Below are positions 46,183 to 54,636 of a DNA stretch of 64,000 nt, piece by piece. The position numbers and the translations under genes are program-made. Below the pieces are notes generated by a model. It made no database searches, was not told where the DNA came from, and saw only the letters and a program-made list of their open reading frames with translations. The stretch comes from Paracoccaceae bacterium (GTDB taxonomy: Bacteria; Pseudomonadota; Alphaproteobacteria; Rhodobacterales; Rhodobacteraceae). The first letter of the stretch is position 1. The number at the start of each line of letters is the position of its first letter. The DNA lies in contig JAFMHK010000001.1 in assembly GCA_017854585.1 (NCBI GenBank), positions 1 through 64,000 on the forward strand, read 5' to 3'.

Positions 46183-46350
46183 CACTTCGGTCCGGGCGGC
46201 GGTGTCGTTCGGGTAAAAGGGAACGCGGTTAAAATCCGCGACTGCCCCCGCAACTGTAAGCGGTGAGCGCGGTTGGCACATGCCACTGGGATCCGTCCCG
46301 GGAAGGCCCAACCAAGCGTTGACCCGCAAGTCAGGAGACCTGCCGAGGTG
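46183..46350 (+). promoter_or_regulatory. Cobalamin (B12) riboswitch upstream of btuB
   Basis: The conserved core is complete: AAAAGGGAA (46215), ACTGCCCCCGCAACTGTAAG, GCCACTGGGA and the B12 box AGTCAGGAGACCTGCC (46329-46344). The closing P1 stem pairs CACTTCGG (46183-46190) with CCGAGGTG (46343-46350), with one G-T pair. It should bind adenosylcobalamin and lower expression of the whole uptake operon. A platform of about 140 bases, including GACGC-GGGAG-GCGTC (46364-46378), separates it from the btuB start. Confidence 0.95.
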
Positions 46351-46491
46351 ATCACCCTGTTCCGACGCGGGAGGCGTCAGGGACAACGGACCTGTCCGGT
46401 GTGGTGGCGACAATCACCGCCGCGGCAGGGATCCCCCCTCCATGGCTCTTTTATCCTTGCCCGCGCAATGCGTGGCAAAAGGAGTACGCCA

Positions 46492-48318
46492 ATGAGGCCT
46501 TTTTCCACCGCAGCGGCCGTTCTTGCCGTTTGCACTGCGCCCGCGCTGGCCCAAAATACCCCGTTCCAGCTGGACGAGATTATCTTTTCCGCTGGGCTGA
46601 CGGCGGTCGAGGCCCTTCGGACCGGCGTCACCGTCGAGGTCCTCGACGAGGAAGATCTCGAGACCCAGGGCGAACGCCCCTTGGCCGAGATTCTGGATCA
46701 GCTTCCCGGTGTGTCGATCACGCGAAATGGGCCGTTGGGAACACAGGCAACCATCAGGGTGCGGGGCCTGAACGGATATTACACGCCGGTCTTGATCAAC
46801 GGGATCGATATGACCGACACCTCATCGACCCAGACGCAGTTCGACCTTGGGTCCCTGACGGCCGCAGGCGTCAGCCGGGTCGAGGTGCTTTACGGCTCTC
46901 AATCGGCAATCTACGGGTCCGAGGCGATTGCCGGGGTGATCAACATCACGACCCTCGCGGCCCCCGACGAAAACGGAACCGAGGTGACGGTGGCGGCTGA
47001 AGGCGGCAGCTATCAAACGTTCAGCGGTCTGATCGGGATCGGCACGCGGTTCGACCGGGGGTCGATTGCGTTGAGCTATGGGTATGTCGGCACCGAAGGG
47101 TTTTCCGCCGCCGACGAGAATCAGGGCAACACCGAGGCGGATGGGTTCGAGTCGAATACCGTGACGCTGCAGGCCGATTATGACCTGACGGATGGCCTGA
47201 GCATCGGGGCGAGTGTGTTCTATCAAGCAGCCAGCAACGAATACGACGCAGGCGGCGGACCGGGCAACGATGCGGGGCGTTACGCCGAGGACGAGCGTAT
47301 CGGAACCCGCGTGTTCGCAACGTTCGAGACCTTCGGGATCGATAACGAGATCGCGCTGAGTTATTCCAAGACCGACCGCGCGGCATTCAATATCCCGTCG
47401 TTCTTCAACTCGCCGTTCTTGGGTGAGCGGTTTGAGTTGAGTTATCAGGGCACGATCGACTTGCGCGATGACGCCACGTTGACGGTGGGGGCGGACCGCA
47501 CGCGCGAGGAGTTCTTCATCGGACCATCGGCCTTTTCGCTCCCTTCGTCCGGAGAGATCGATCTGACCGCCATTTACGCGGATCTGAACATGTCGGCGGG
47601 TGACGCGCTCGATCTGGGGGCTGCGATCCGGTATGATGAACACTCCCGCTTTGGGAGCGCGCTGACGGGGCGTTTGGCGCTGGCATGGCGGCCAGCCGTT
47701 GGAACGACCCTTCGCGCAAGCGCGGCAACCGGGTTTCGCGCGCCGTCGCTGAACGAATTGTTCGGGCCGTTCGGCGCGAACCCCAATCTGGAACCGGAGG
47801 AAAGCTTCAGCGTCGATCTTGGGATCAGCCATGAATTCGGTCGCGGCAGCGTCGACGCGACGCTGTTCTATTCCGAGATCAACAACCTGATTCAATATGT
47901 GGGAGCAGGTTACACGCAGGTGCCCGGCACGTCGGTCACACGCGGTATCGAGCTGTCAGGGGATTACGCGCTGAGCGATGCGATGACCGTGTTCGCGAAT
48001 TACACCTACACCGATTCCCGCGCATCGAACGATACGCGGCTGCGGCGTGTTCCTTATCATGACACGACCATCGGCTTGCATGCCAGTTTCGCCGACAACT
48101 GGTCCACCGATCTTGCCCTGCAGATCGTTGCCAACCGGGTCGACCCTGCCCCGGTCGAAAACTACGCGGTCGCCAATGGCACAGTCAGCTACGAGATCAA
48201 CGATGGCACGGAGGTTTACCTGCGGATCGACAACATCCTTGACGAGGAATACCAGACGATCACGGGCTATGGCACCAGCGACAGGGCGGCATATCTTGGC
48301 GTTCGTGCGCGGTTTTAG
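46492..48318 (+). CDS. btuB: TonB-dependent vitamin B12 receptor BtuB
   Basis: Outer-membrane receptor that imports cobalamin with TonB energy. The 608-residue protein has a signal peptide ending APALAQ, a TonB box near residues 27-34 (LDEIIFSAG), the plug domain (SITRNGPLGTQATIRVRGLN, YGSQSAIYGSEAIAGVINI) and a beta-barrel ending in LGVRARF. The start ATG 46492 has AAAAGGAG upstream. The riboswitch and following btuFCD genes fix the substrate as cobalamin-type. Confidence 0.96.
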   Translation: MRPFSTAAAVLAVCTAPALAQNTPFQLDEIIFSAGLTAVEALRTGVTVEVLDEEDLETQGERPLAEILDQLPGVSITRNGPLGTQATIRVRGLNGYYTPVLINGIDMTDTSSTQTQFDLGSLTAAGVSRVEVLYGSQSAIYGSEAIAGVINITTLAAPDENGTEVTVAAEGGSYQTFSGLIGIGTRFDRGSIALSYGYVGTEGFSAADENQGNTEADGFESNTVTLQADYDLTDGLSIGASVFYQAASNEYDAGGGPGNDAGRYAEDERIGTRVFATFETFGIDNEIALSYSKTDRAAFNIPSFFNSPFLGERFELSYQGTIDLRDDATLTVGADRTREEFFIGPSAFSLPSSGEIDLTAIYADLNMSAGDALDLGAAIRYDEHSRFGSALTGRLALAWRPAVGTTLRASAATGFRAPSLNELFGPFGANPNLEPEESFSVDLGISHEFGRGSVDATLFYSEINNLIQYVGAGYTQVPGTSVTRGIELSGDYALSDAMTVFANYTYTDSRASNDTRLRRVPYHDTTIGLHASFADNWSTDLALQIVANRVDPAPVENYAVANGTVSYEINDGTEVYLRIDNILDEEYQTITGYGTSDRAAYLGVRARF

Positions 48319-48325
48319 GCCACCC

Positions 48326-49153
48326 ATGGTGGTGTTTGCGGTGGCGGGCTTGTTGCTTGCCGCCGCCACAGGCTTGGCCAGTGCACAAGCCGATGAGCCC
48401 GCCGCCGTGCCGCCGCAGCGGGTTGTTTCGATGAACCTGTGCACCGATCAACTTGCCATGATGCTGGCCGCGCGCGGCCAGCTGATCTCGGTCAGCGACC
48501 TGGCGGCGGATCCTGACACATCCCCGATGCATGAACAGGGTCGGAACTATCCGGCGAACCATGGCGGCGCCGAGGAAATTTACCTGCTGCGTCCAGATCT
48601 GGTGGTTGCGGGCACATATTCGGACCCCACCGTCGTTGCGATGCTGCGCCGGCTTGGCATCCGGGTTGCGCAGCTTGATATCGTGCGGACGCTGGATGAG
48701 GTTCCCGAGCGACTGGCCACGATGGGTGCGCTGTTGGGGCGGCAAGACGCGGCAGCAGCGCAGATCGCGGATTTTGACGCGGCTCTTGCGGCGCTGAGCG
48801 CCCCCCCGGATGGTCCCCGCGCGGCGTTCTATTTTCCCAATGGCTACACGCTTGGCACCGGGACCCTGTCGCATGACATTCTGACGACCGCTGGCTATCG
48901 CCATATCGCGGACGAGTTGGGGCGCAGCGCGTCGGGGCGGCTTGCACTGGAACTGTTGATCATTGCCGACCCGGAATTCGTGATCACCTCCAGCCCCTAT
49001 CCGGGGGCGTCGCGGTCCGAGGCGTTGCTGGAGCACCCGGCATTCGCAGCCGTGGTGGGCGCACGCGGGGCGTTCATCTCCTCCAATGACTGGATCTGCG
49101 GCACGCCCTTGGTGCTGAACGCCCTGCGCGATCTGGTGGAGGCGCGGGAATGA
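48326..49153 (+). CDS. btuF: Periplasmic cobalamin-binding protein BtuF
   Basis: Carries B12 from BtuB to BtuCD. The 275-residue protein has a signal peptide (VVFAVAGLLLAAATGLASAQ) and the class III substrate-binding fold with RVVSMNLCTDQLAMML and DIVRTLDEVPERLATMG. The start ATG 48326 is 7 bases after the btuB stop; a GTG in the same frame at 48305 is an alternative. It ends by overlapping btuC by 4 bases. Confidence 0.92.
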   Translation: MVVFAVAGLLLAAATGLASAQADEPAAVPPQRVVSMNLCTDQLAMMLAARGQLISVSDLAADPDTSPMHEQGRNYPANHGGAEEIYLLRPDLVVAGTYSDPTVVAMLRRLGIRVAQLDIVRTLDEVPERLATMGALLGRQDAAAAQIADFDAALAALSAPPDGPRAAFYFPNGYTLGTGTLSHDILTTAGYRHIADELGRSASGRLALELLIIADPEFVITSSPYPGASRSEALLEHPAFAAVVGARGAFISSNDWICGTPLVLNALRDLVEARE

Positions 49154-50127
49154 GGGTTTTCGTCATCCTGTCGGCACTTGTGGTGATCTTGTTCGGGGCA
49201 TCGCTGTTGATTGGGCCCGCGGGGTTCGGGCCGGCTGAAAGCCTGCGCGCCTTGCTTGGCGAACAGGGGGATGCGGTGACGCTGGTGATGCGTGAAATCC
49301 GGCTGCCGCGGGCGATACTGGGCGTCATGGTCGGAATTTCGCTTGGGCTATCGGGGGCCGCATTGCAGGGATATCTGCGCAACCCGCTGGCGGAACCGGG
49401 TCTAATTGGCGTGTCGGGGTCTGCCGCGCTGGGGGCTGTGATCGCGTTGCAGACGGGGGTGGCGGCAAGCTTTGCGCTGGCGTTGCCATTGGCCGCCCTT
49501 ACTGGCGCGCTGATCGCGGTTTTCCTGATCCTTGCGCTGGCGGGGCCACGGGGCGGCTCCCTGACGCTGATCCTTGCGGGGATTGCGATATCGGCGCTGG
49601 CGGGCGCGCTGACGTCATTGGCCCTGAACCTGTCGCCAAACCCCTTTGCAGTCTCTGAAATCATCTTCTGGATGATGGGGTCACTGGCGGATCGGTCGTT
49701 CACCCATGTCTGGCTGGCGCTGCCGTTCATGGCGGTGGGATGGGTATTGCTGGCGCGGTTGGGCCGGGGTCTGGATGCGCTGACGCTGGGTGAGGATGCG
49801 GCGGAAGCGCTTGGCATCCGGCTGGATCGGTTGCGCCTGATGCTGGTGCTAGGCGTTGCGGCCAGCGTGGGGGCCGCGACGGCCGTGGCTGGGGCCATCG
49901 GGTTTGTCGGGCTGGTGGTGCCGCACATGTTGCGCCCGTTCGTGGGGGCGCGGCCCGGTGCGCTTTTGTGGGCATCGGCACTGGGCGGGGCGGCGATGGT
50001 GCTGGCCGCCGATATCGCGGTGCGGCTTGTCCTGCCCGACCGCGACCTGCAACTTGGGGTCTTGATGGCGATCGTCGGTGCGCCTCTGTTCCTTCACCTG
50101 ATCTACAAGACGAGGCGGCAATTATGA
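49150..50127 (+). CDS. btuC: Cobalamin ABC permease BtuC
   Basis: FecCD-type permease of 325 residues with about ten membrane segments, including MREIRLPRAILGVMVGISLG and LRNPLAEPGLIGVSGSAALG, and the coupling helix region GEDAAEALGIRLDRLRLM that meets the ATPase. It transports B12 across the inner membrane. It overlaps btuF upstream and btuD downstream, each by 4 bases, so stoichiometric translation is likely. Confidence 0.95.
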   Translation: MRVFVILSALVVILFGASLLIGPAGFGPAESLRALLGEQGDAVTLVMREIRLPRAILGVMVGISLGLSGAALQGYLRNPLAEPGLIGVSGSAALGAVIALQTGVAASFALALPLAALTGALIAVFLILALAGPRGGSLTLILAGIAISALAGALTSLALNLSPNPFAVSEIIFWMMGSLADRSFTHVWLALPFMAVGWVLLARLGRGLDALTLGEDAAEALGIRLDRLRLMLVLGVAASVGAATAVAGAIGFVGLVVPHMLRPFVGARPGALLWASALGGAAMVLAADIAVRLVLPDRDLQLGVLMAIVGAPLFLHLIYKTRRQL

Positions 50128-50882
50128 GCCTGCTGCATCTGAGCGACCTGAGTGTGCTGCGCCTGACATGCCCGGTGGTGGATCGGGTGTCGTTCGATGT
50201 GAGCGAAGGTGAGTTGATCGGCCTGATCGGGCCGAACGGGGCCGGAAAGACCACCTTGTTGCGGGCCGTGCTGGGCCTGCTGCCGTTCAAGGGGCATGCC
50301 AGTACCGCCGCCCTGTCAGTGAGCCAGCGTGCGCGTCATGTCGCGTGGATGCCGCAGGCCCGCGAGATCGCATGGCCGGTGACAGTCGACACATTGGTGA
50401 TGTTGGGCCGGGTGCCACATCTGGCTGGTGGGGCGAAGCCGTCTGAGGCTGATCGCCGGGCCGTCGCCGATGCGATCAGCGATATGGGTCTGGCCGGATT
50501 CGAGCAGCGCAAGGCCACCGAATTGTCCGGCGGCGAACAAGCCCGCGCGCTGATCGCCCGCGTGCTGGCGCAAGATACACCCCTGATCTTGGCGGATGAA
50601 CCGACCGCCGGTCTGGACCCGGGGCACCAGATCACCACGATGGAGGTGTTTGCCCGCGCAACGCAGTCCGGCAAGTCGGTCTTGGTATCGATGCACGATC
50701 TAGGGCTTGCGGCACGGTATTGCACACGGCTGATCTTGCTGCATCAGGGTGGCGTGGTCGCGGATGGCCTGCCCGATACGGTGCTGACCGCGCAGAACCT
50801 TGCGAAGGTTTTTGGCATCACGGCCCATGTGGAACGCACAGCGCAGGGTCTGATCTTTCAGCCGCTTTCGGTGCTGTCATGA
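50124..50882 (+). CDS. btuD: Cobalamin ABC ATPase BtuD
   Basis: Energises B12 import. The 252-residue ATPase has Walker A GPNGAGKTTLLRAV, signature LSGGEQARALIAR, Walker B LILADEPTAGLDPG and the switch His in VSMHDLGLAARYC. The start ATG 50124 overlaps the btuC stop. cbiZ starts at the stop codon (ATGA). Confidence 0.94.
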   Translation: MSLLHLSDLSVLRLTCPVVDRVSFDVSEGELIGLIGPNGAGKTTLLRAVLGLLPFKGHASTAALSVSQRARHVAWMPQAREIAWPVTVDTLVMLGRVPHLAGGAKPSEADRRAVADAISDMGLAGFEQRKATELSGGEQARALIARVLAQDTPLILADEPTAGLDPGHQITTMEVFARATQSGKSVLVSMHDLGLAARYCTRLILLHQGGVVADGLPDTVLTAQNLAKVFGITAHVERTAQGLIFQPLSVLS

Positions 50883-51544
50883 TCAACGTCACGCTGGACC
50901 GGCCTTGGCTGCGTGCCGATCTGGGGCAGATGATGCGCGTGCTGTCCTTTGCGCCCTATCGCCCCGGGTTTGTCACGGCCAGCCGCGTGTTGTGGCGCGA
51001 GGTGCGCAATGCCGACCTGACGCCCGATTTCGATGCTGTCGGGTGGCTTGCTGAAAGTGTGGCGGCGGATGACGCGGTGGCGATGCTGACCTCTCGCGAT
51101 GTGGGGACATACAGGCTCGAACATGCGGAACAGGGTCTTTTCCGGGCCAGTTGCCTTGCGACCGTGGGCCTGACGAACGCCGAACGGGTCGGCCGCCGCC
51201 TGCCGGTTGCCACAAGCGGTTATGGCACCATCAATCTGCTGGTCACCATCAGCCCCGGCCTGTCCGATACCGCAATGATCGAAGCCTTGAGCATCGCTGC
51301 CCAAGCCCGCACCGCCGCCGTGATGGAGGCCGGTCTGCGCCTGCCGACCGGCATTGCCACGGGCACCGGAACCGATTGCATTGCCGTTGCCTGCCCGCCG
51401 GGCGATGTGGCCTTTGCCGGGCTGCATACCGAGGCGGGCGAAGTTATCGGACATGCCGTTCACACCGCCATTGCCAAGGGGTGCGCCCATTGGCTGGCGA
51501 CCGAGAGCATGGCTTTTCCAACGGCATCCGACACCGTAAGCTGA
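50879..51544 (+). CDS. cbiZ: Adenosylcobinamide amidohydrolase CbiZ
   Basis: Cuts off the lower-ligand nucleotide loop of imported pseudo-B12 or other corrinoids so they can be remodelled to a usable cobamide. The 221-residue protein has the CbiZ motifs CLATVGLTNAERVG, SGYGTINLLVTIS, ATGTGTDCIAVACP and AGLHTEAGEVIGHAVH. Its place between btuD and the TonB motor in one operon argues that scavenged corrinoids are remodelled after uptake. Confidence 0.92.
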   Translation: MINVTLDRPWLRADLGQMMRVLSFAPYRPGFVTASRVLWREVRNADLTPDFDAVGWLAESVAADDAVAMLTSRDVGTYRLEHAEQGLFRASCLATVGLTNAERVGRRLPVATSGYGTINLLVTISPGLSDTAMIEALSIAAQARTAAVMEAGLRLPTGIATGTGTDCIAVACPPGDVAFAGLHTEAGEVIGHAVHTAIAKGCAHWLATESMAFPTASDTVS

Positions 51545-51551
51545 GGACACC

Positions 51552-52172
51552 ATGACCAACTACGCAGAGATCATCACGCGCGGCGGCATCGCCATCTGGG
51601 TCATCGCGGCCTTGTCGGTCGTCACGCTGGCGCTGATCTTGTGGAAGGTGTGGCGGCTTGCGGCGATGGGGGCATGGTCGGGCGGGACGGCGACCGAAAA
51701 CGCCCTGTTGGCATGGCAGGGCGGCGAAGACGCGGCGGCGCAGGCCGGGCTTGCCGGGCGCACGTCGTTGCGGGCGCGGCTGGCTCGTGCCGCGATGGAC
51801 GCCCATGCCACCCGCCCCGAGGCGTATGCCCGCGAGGAAACCACCCGTATCGCGCGCGCCATGCTTGCGGAGGCGCGCACCGGGTTGCGTGCGCTGGAAC
51901 TGATCGCCACCATCGCGCCCCTGTTGGGCCTTTTGGGGACCGTTCTGGGCATGATAGCGGCGTTTCAGGCCCTGCAGGTCGCGGGAACCCAAGCCGACCC
52001 CGCAACCCTTGCCGGCGGTATCTGGGAGGCCCTGTTGACCACAGCCGCAGGTATGGCAGTGGCGATCCCCGCGTCGATGGCCCTGTCGTGGTTCGAAAGC
52101 GTGATCGAAACCTTGCAGACCGACATGGAAGATGCCGCCACCCGCATATTTACCCGGCCACCCGCTACATGA
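51552..52172 (+). CDS. exbB: TonB-system energy transducer ExbB
   Basis: ExbB/TolQ-type proton-channel subunit of 206 residues. Membrane segments are visible near the N-end (GIAIWVIAALSVVTLALILW) and in two C-terminal stretches (LELIATIAPLLGLLGTVLGM and the one holding TTAAGMAVAIPASMALSWF). It shares one operon with two exbD genes and tonB, and should energise BtuB rather than iron receptors. The start is 7 bases after the cbiZ stop. Confidence 0.9.
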   Translation: MTNYAEIITRGGIAIWVIAALSVVTLALILWKVWRLAAMGAWSGGTATENALLAWQGGEDAAAQAGLAGRTSLRARLARAAMDAHATRPEAYAREETTRIARAMLAEARTGLRALELIATIAPLLGLLGTVLGMIAAFQALQVAGTQADPATLAGGIWEALLTTAAGMAVAIPASMALSWFESVIETLQTDMEDAATRIFTRPPAT

Positions 52173-52555
52173 GCTTTGCCTTCGCCAGCCCCCGGACCCG
52201 GCGCAAACCCAGCCTGACGCCGATGATCGACGTGGTTTTCCTGTTGCTGGTGTTTTTCATGCTGGCTGCGCGGTTCGGGCAGGATGGTGCGCTGAATCTG
52301 AGCAGCGCCACGCAAGGTGCCACGGAATGGCCCGGTCTTCCCCGCCTTGTCGACATCCGGCAAAATGAACTGGCTGTGAACGGCGTGGCGATGGATATGG
52401 GGGCGCTGATACAGACGCTGAATGGCCTGATGGACACGCCCGCAGACCCCATTATCCTGCGGCCTGATACGGTGACGGAACTGCAGCGGCTTGTTGATGT
52501 GATGCAGGCGCTGGAGACGGCGGGCTTTGCCAACCTGATCTTGGCCGCCCCATGA
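52169..52555 (+). CDS. exbD: Biopolymer transport protein ExbD, first copy
   Basis: A 128-residue ExbD/TolR subunit with the N-terminal membrane segment SLTPMIDVVFLLLVFFMLAA and its essential Asp (MIDV), then a periplasmic domain that ends ANLILAAP. The start ATG overlaps the exbB stop by 4 bases. It is paired with a second ExbD. Confidence 0.9.
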   Translation: MSFAFASPRTRRKPSLTPMIDVVFLLLVFFMLAARFGQDGALNLSSATQGATEWPGLPRLVDIRQNELAVNGVAMDMGALIQTLNGLMDTPADPIILRPDTVTELQRLVDVMQALETAGFANLILAAP

Positions 52556-52947
52556 ATTTCGGCCCGGCCCAGCCCCCCCGGCGCCGGGGTCTGACGCAAG
52601 ACGGGGCCATCGTGCCCATGATCAACGTTGTGTTCCTGTTGCTGATCTTTTTCCTGATGACCGCACAGATCACGCCGCCCGATCCATTCACGATCACGCC
52701 GCCGGCGGCCACTGCGGTGCCCGCCGATACGGCGGCCGCAACACTGTTCATCAGTGCCGATGGTGCGCTGTCGTATGGGGGCGCGGCGGACGCGGTGGCA
52801 CTTGCTTTGCTGGCCTCGCATCCGGCGGATCACCCCCTGCATGTCCGGGCGGATGCGGCGCTTGGCGCTGCGGAACTGGCGCGGTTACTGCCACAGATCG
52901 CGGGCGCCGGCATCGAGACCATCCGCCTGATCACGGTGACCCCATGA
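52552..52947 (+). CDS. Biopolymer transport protein ExbD-like, second copy
   Basis: A 131-residue ExbD-type protein. The membrane segment is VPMINVVFLLLIFFLMTAQI, where the usual Asp is Asn (MINV), so the proton path residue may be missing here. The periplasmic part is rich in Ala. It overlaps the first exbD and tonB by 4 bases each. Confidence 0.85.
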   Translation: MNFGPAQPPRRRGLTQDGAIVPMINVVFLLLIFFLMTAQITPPDPFTITPPAATAVPADTAAATLFISADGALSYGGAADAVALALLASHPADHPLHVRADAALGAAELARLLPQIAGAGIETIRLITVTP

Positions 52948-53906
52948 GAAGGCTTGTCGAAATTACCTGTTTTCTGGGCCTGTCGGCAGCGGTGCATGCG
53001 GCCATCATCGGGCAATGGGCACCGCCGGGCGGCACCGCCGGACAGGGGGGTGGCGGTGAAAGCCGCGCAACCCTGCAGGCAGCCCCTGACAATATCGCGG
53101 CGATGATCGACCGCTGGACCGACCCGCCCCAGATCGCGGATATTGCCCCGCTGGTTGAGCCGATGTCGGACACTGGGCCGCCGCCGTTGACCGCAGAAAC
53201 CAGCGCAACCAGCGCGCCGCGCCCCCCGGATCTGAGCGTGAGCATGCGCGATGAACGCCCGATCGTTCAGGCGCCGGTTCCGGCAATGGCAATCACGTCG
53301 GATGCGCCCGCCGGGTTTGCACAGCCAGCACCACAGGCAGATTCAGAGGTTGCGCTGTCTTTGCCGGATGCATCCATGACGCGGCAGAGCCCCGGTATCT
53401 TTGCTCCCCAAGAGGCGAGCGACCCTTTCATCGACACGTCGTCGCCCCCCGCGTCGTCTTTGGCTGTGACAACGTCGCGGCGCCCGGCCATCCGGCCGGA
53501 CCGCACGCCCCCTCAGGTTGTCACCACAAGCCCGCCGGCATCGGCGCGTATCGCCGCAGGGCAAGGTGCGGCGGTCGTGGCGGGCGACGCCGCCGCCAGT
53601 GCCGATCAGGCACCGGGGTTGGGCGATGGTGCGCACGATGCCTTGATGGCGCAGTGGGGGGGGCGCATTCTGGCACGGATCGAGCGGAGCCGTCCCCGCG
53701 TCGCGGGCGAGGGCCGGGTCACGGTTGCCTTGGAGGTTGCGCCCGATGGGCAACTGGCGGGCCTGTCGGTGGCACAATCATCAGGCAACGCCGCCGTGGA
53801 TCAGGCGGCCCTGACCGCCGTGCAACGCGCAGGCCGCCTGCCCGCCGCGCCAGATGGGTTGACCGATGCAAGCTATGCTTTCGCGCTTCCGATCCGGTTC
53901 GAATAG
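52944..53906 (+). CDS. tonB: TonB protein dedicated to the B12 operon
   Basis: A 320-residue TonB. The N-terminus has one membrane segment (LVEITCFLGLSAAVHAAIIG). A long Pro/Ala-rich spanning region follows. The C-terminal TonB domain (about 235-320) shows WGGRILARIERSRPRVAGEG, VAQSSGNAAVDQAALTAVQR and ends FALPIRFE. It should carry energy to BtuB. Last gene of the operon. Confidence 0.93.
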   Translation: MRRLVEITCFLGLSAAVHAAIIGQWAPPGGTAGQGGGGESRATLQAAPDNIAAMIDRWTDPPQIADIAPLVEPMSDTGPPPLTAETSATSAPRPPDLSVSMRDERPIVQAPVPAMAITSDAPAGFAQPAPQADSEVALSLPDASMTRQSPGIFAPQEASDPFIDTSSPPASSLAVTTSRRPAIRPDRTPPQVVTTSPPASARIAAGQGAAVVAGDAAASADQAPGLGDGAHDALMAQWGGRILARIERSRPRVAGEGRVTVALEVAPDGQLAGLSVAQSSGNAAVDQAALTAVQRAGRLPAAPDGLTDASYAFALPIRFE

Positions 53907-53945
53907 GCCCTTTCTCTGGCCCCAGTCTCCGCTAGGTTACGCGGC

Positions 53946-54632
53946 ATGATCGAACCCACACCACTTCTGCAACTGCAATCCGTCAGCAAGGGCTTTGTGA
54001 CGAACGAAGGGCCCTTGCCGGTTCTGCGCGATGTCTCGATGACGCTGCTGGCGGGCGAAACGTTGGCTTTGACCGGGGAAAGCGGGTCTGGGAAAAGCAC
54101 GCTGATGCATCTGGCGGGCGCGCTTGATGTGCCGGATGCCGGGATCTTGCAGGTGTGCGGCGTGAATGTTGCAGGTTTGGGTGACCGCGCGCGGGCCACG
54201 GTGCGCCGCGACCGGATCGGGCTGGTGTTTCAGCAGTTCAACCTGATTCCATCGCTGACCGTTGGGCAGAACATTGCATTTCAGGCCAGATTGGCCGGGC
54301 GATACGATCGGACGTTTACCGGTGAACTGATCGTGCGGTTGGGGCTGTCCGATCACTTGACCCGCTATCCGGAGCAGCTTTCTGGTGGGCAGCAGCAGCG
54401 GGTCGCGATCGGACGCGCGCTGGCCGGGCAGCCCGCCCTTATTCTGGCCGACGAGCCGACCGGAAACCTTGATGAGGCGACCGGGGACGCGGTGCTTGAC
54501 CTGTTGCTGGACCTTGTGGCCACGACGGGTGCGGGCCTGATGATGGTCACCCATTCGGGGCGTCTTGCCGCGCGCATGGAACGGCAATTGCATCTGAGCC
54601 ATGGGGCGCTGGCCGCGCCGGTGGTGGATTGA
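53946..54632 (+). CDS. ABC transporter ATPase, LolD/MacB type
   Basis: A 228-residue ATPase with Walker A GESGSGKSTLMHLAG, Q-loop FQQFNLIPSL, signature LSGGQQQRVAIGRAL and Walker B LILADEPTGNLDEATGD. It is 39 bases after tonB and forms a set with the next permease and lipocalin-like gene. Such sets resemble AttE-type systems. The cargo is unknown, perhaps lipid or lipoprotein. Confidence 0.92.
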   Translation: MIEPTPLLQLQSVSKGFVTNEGPLPVLRDVSMTLLAGETLALTGESGSGKSTLMHLAGALDVPDAGILQVCGVNVAGLGDRARATVRRDRIGLVFQQFNLIPSLTVGQNIAFQARLAGRYDRTFTGELIVRLGLSDHLTRYPEQLSGGQQQRVAIGRALAGQPALILADEPTGNLDEATGDAVLDLLLDLVATTGAGLMMVTHSGRLAARMERQLHLSHGALAAPVVD

Positions 54633-54636
54633 AATC

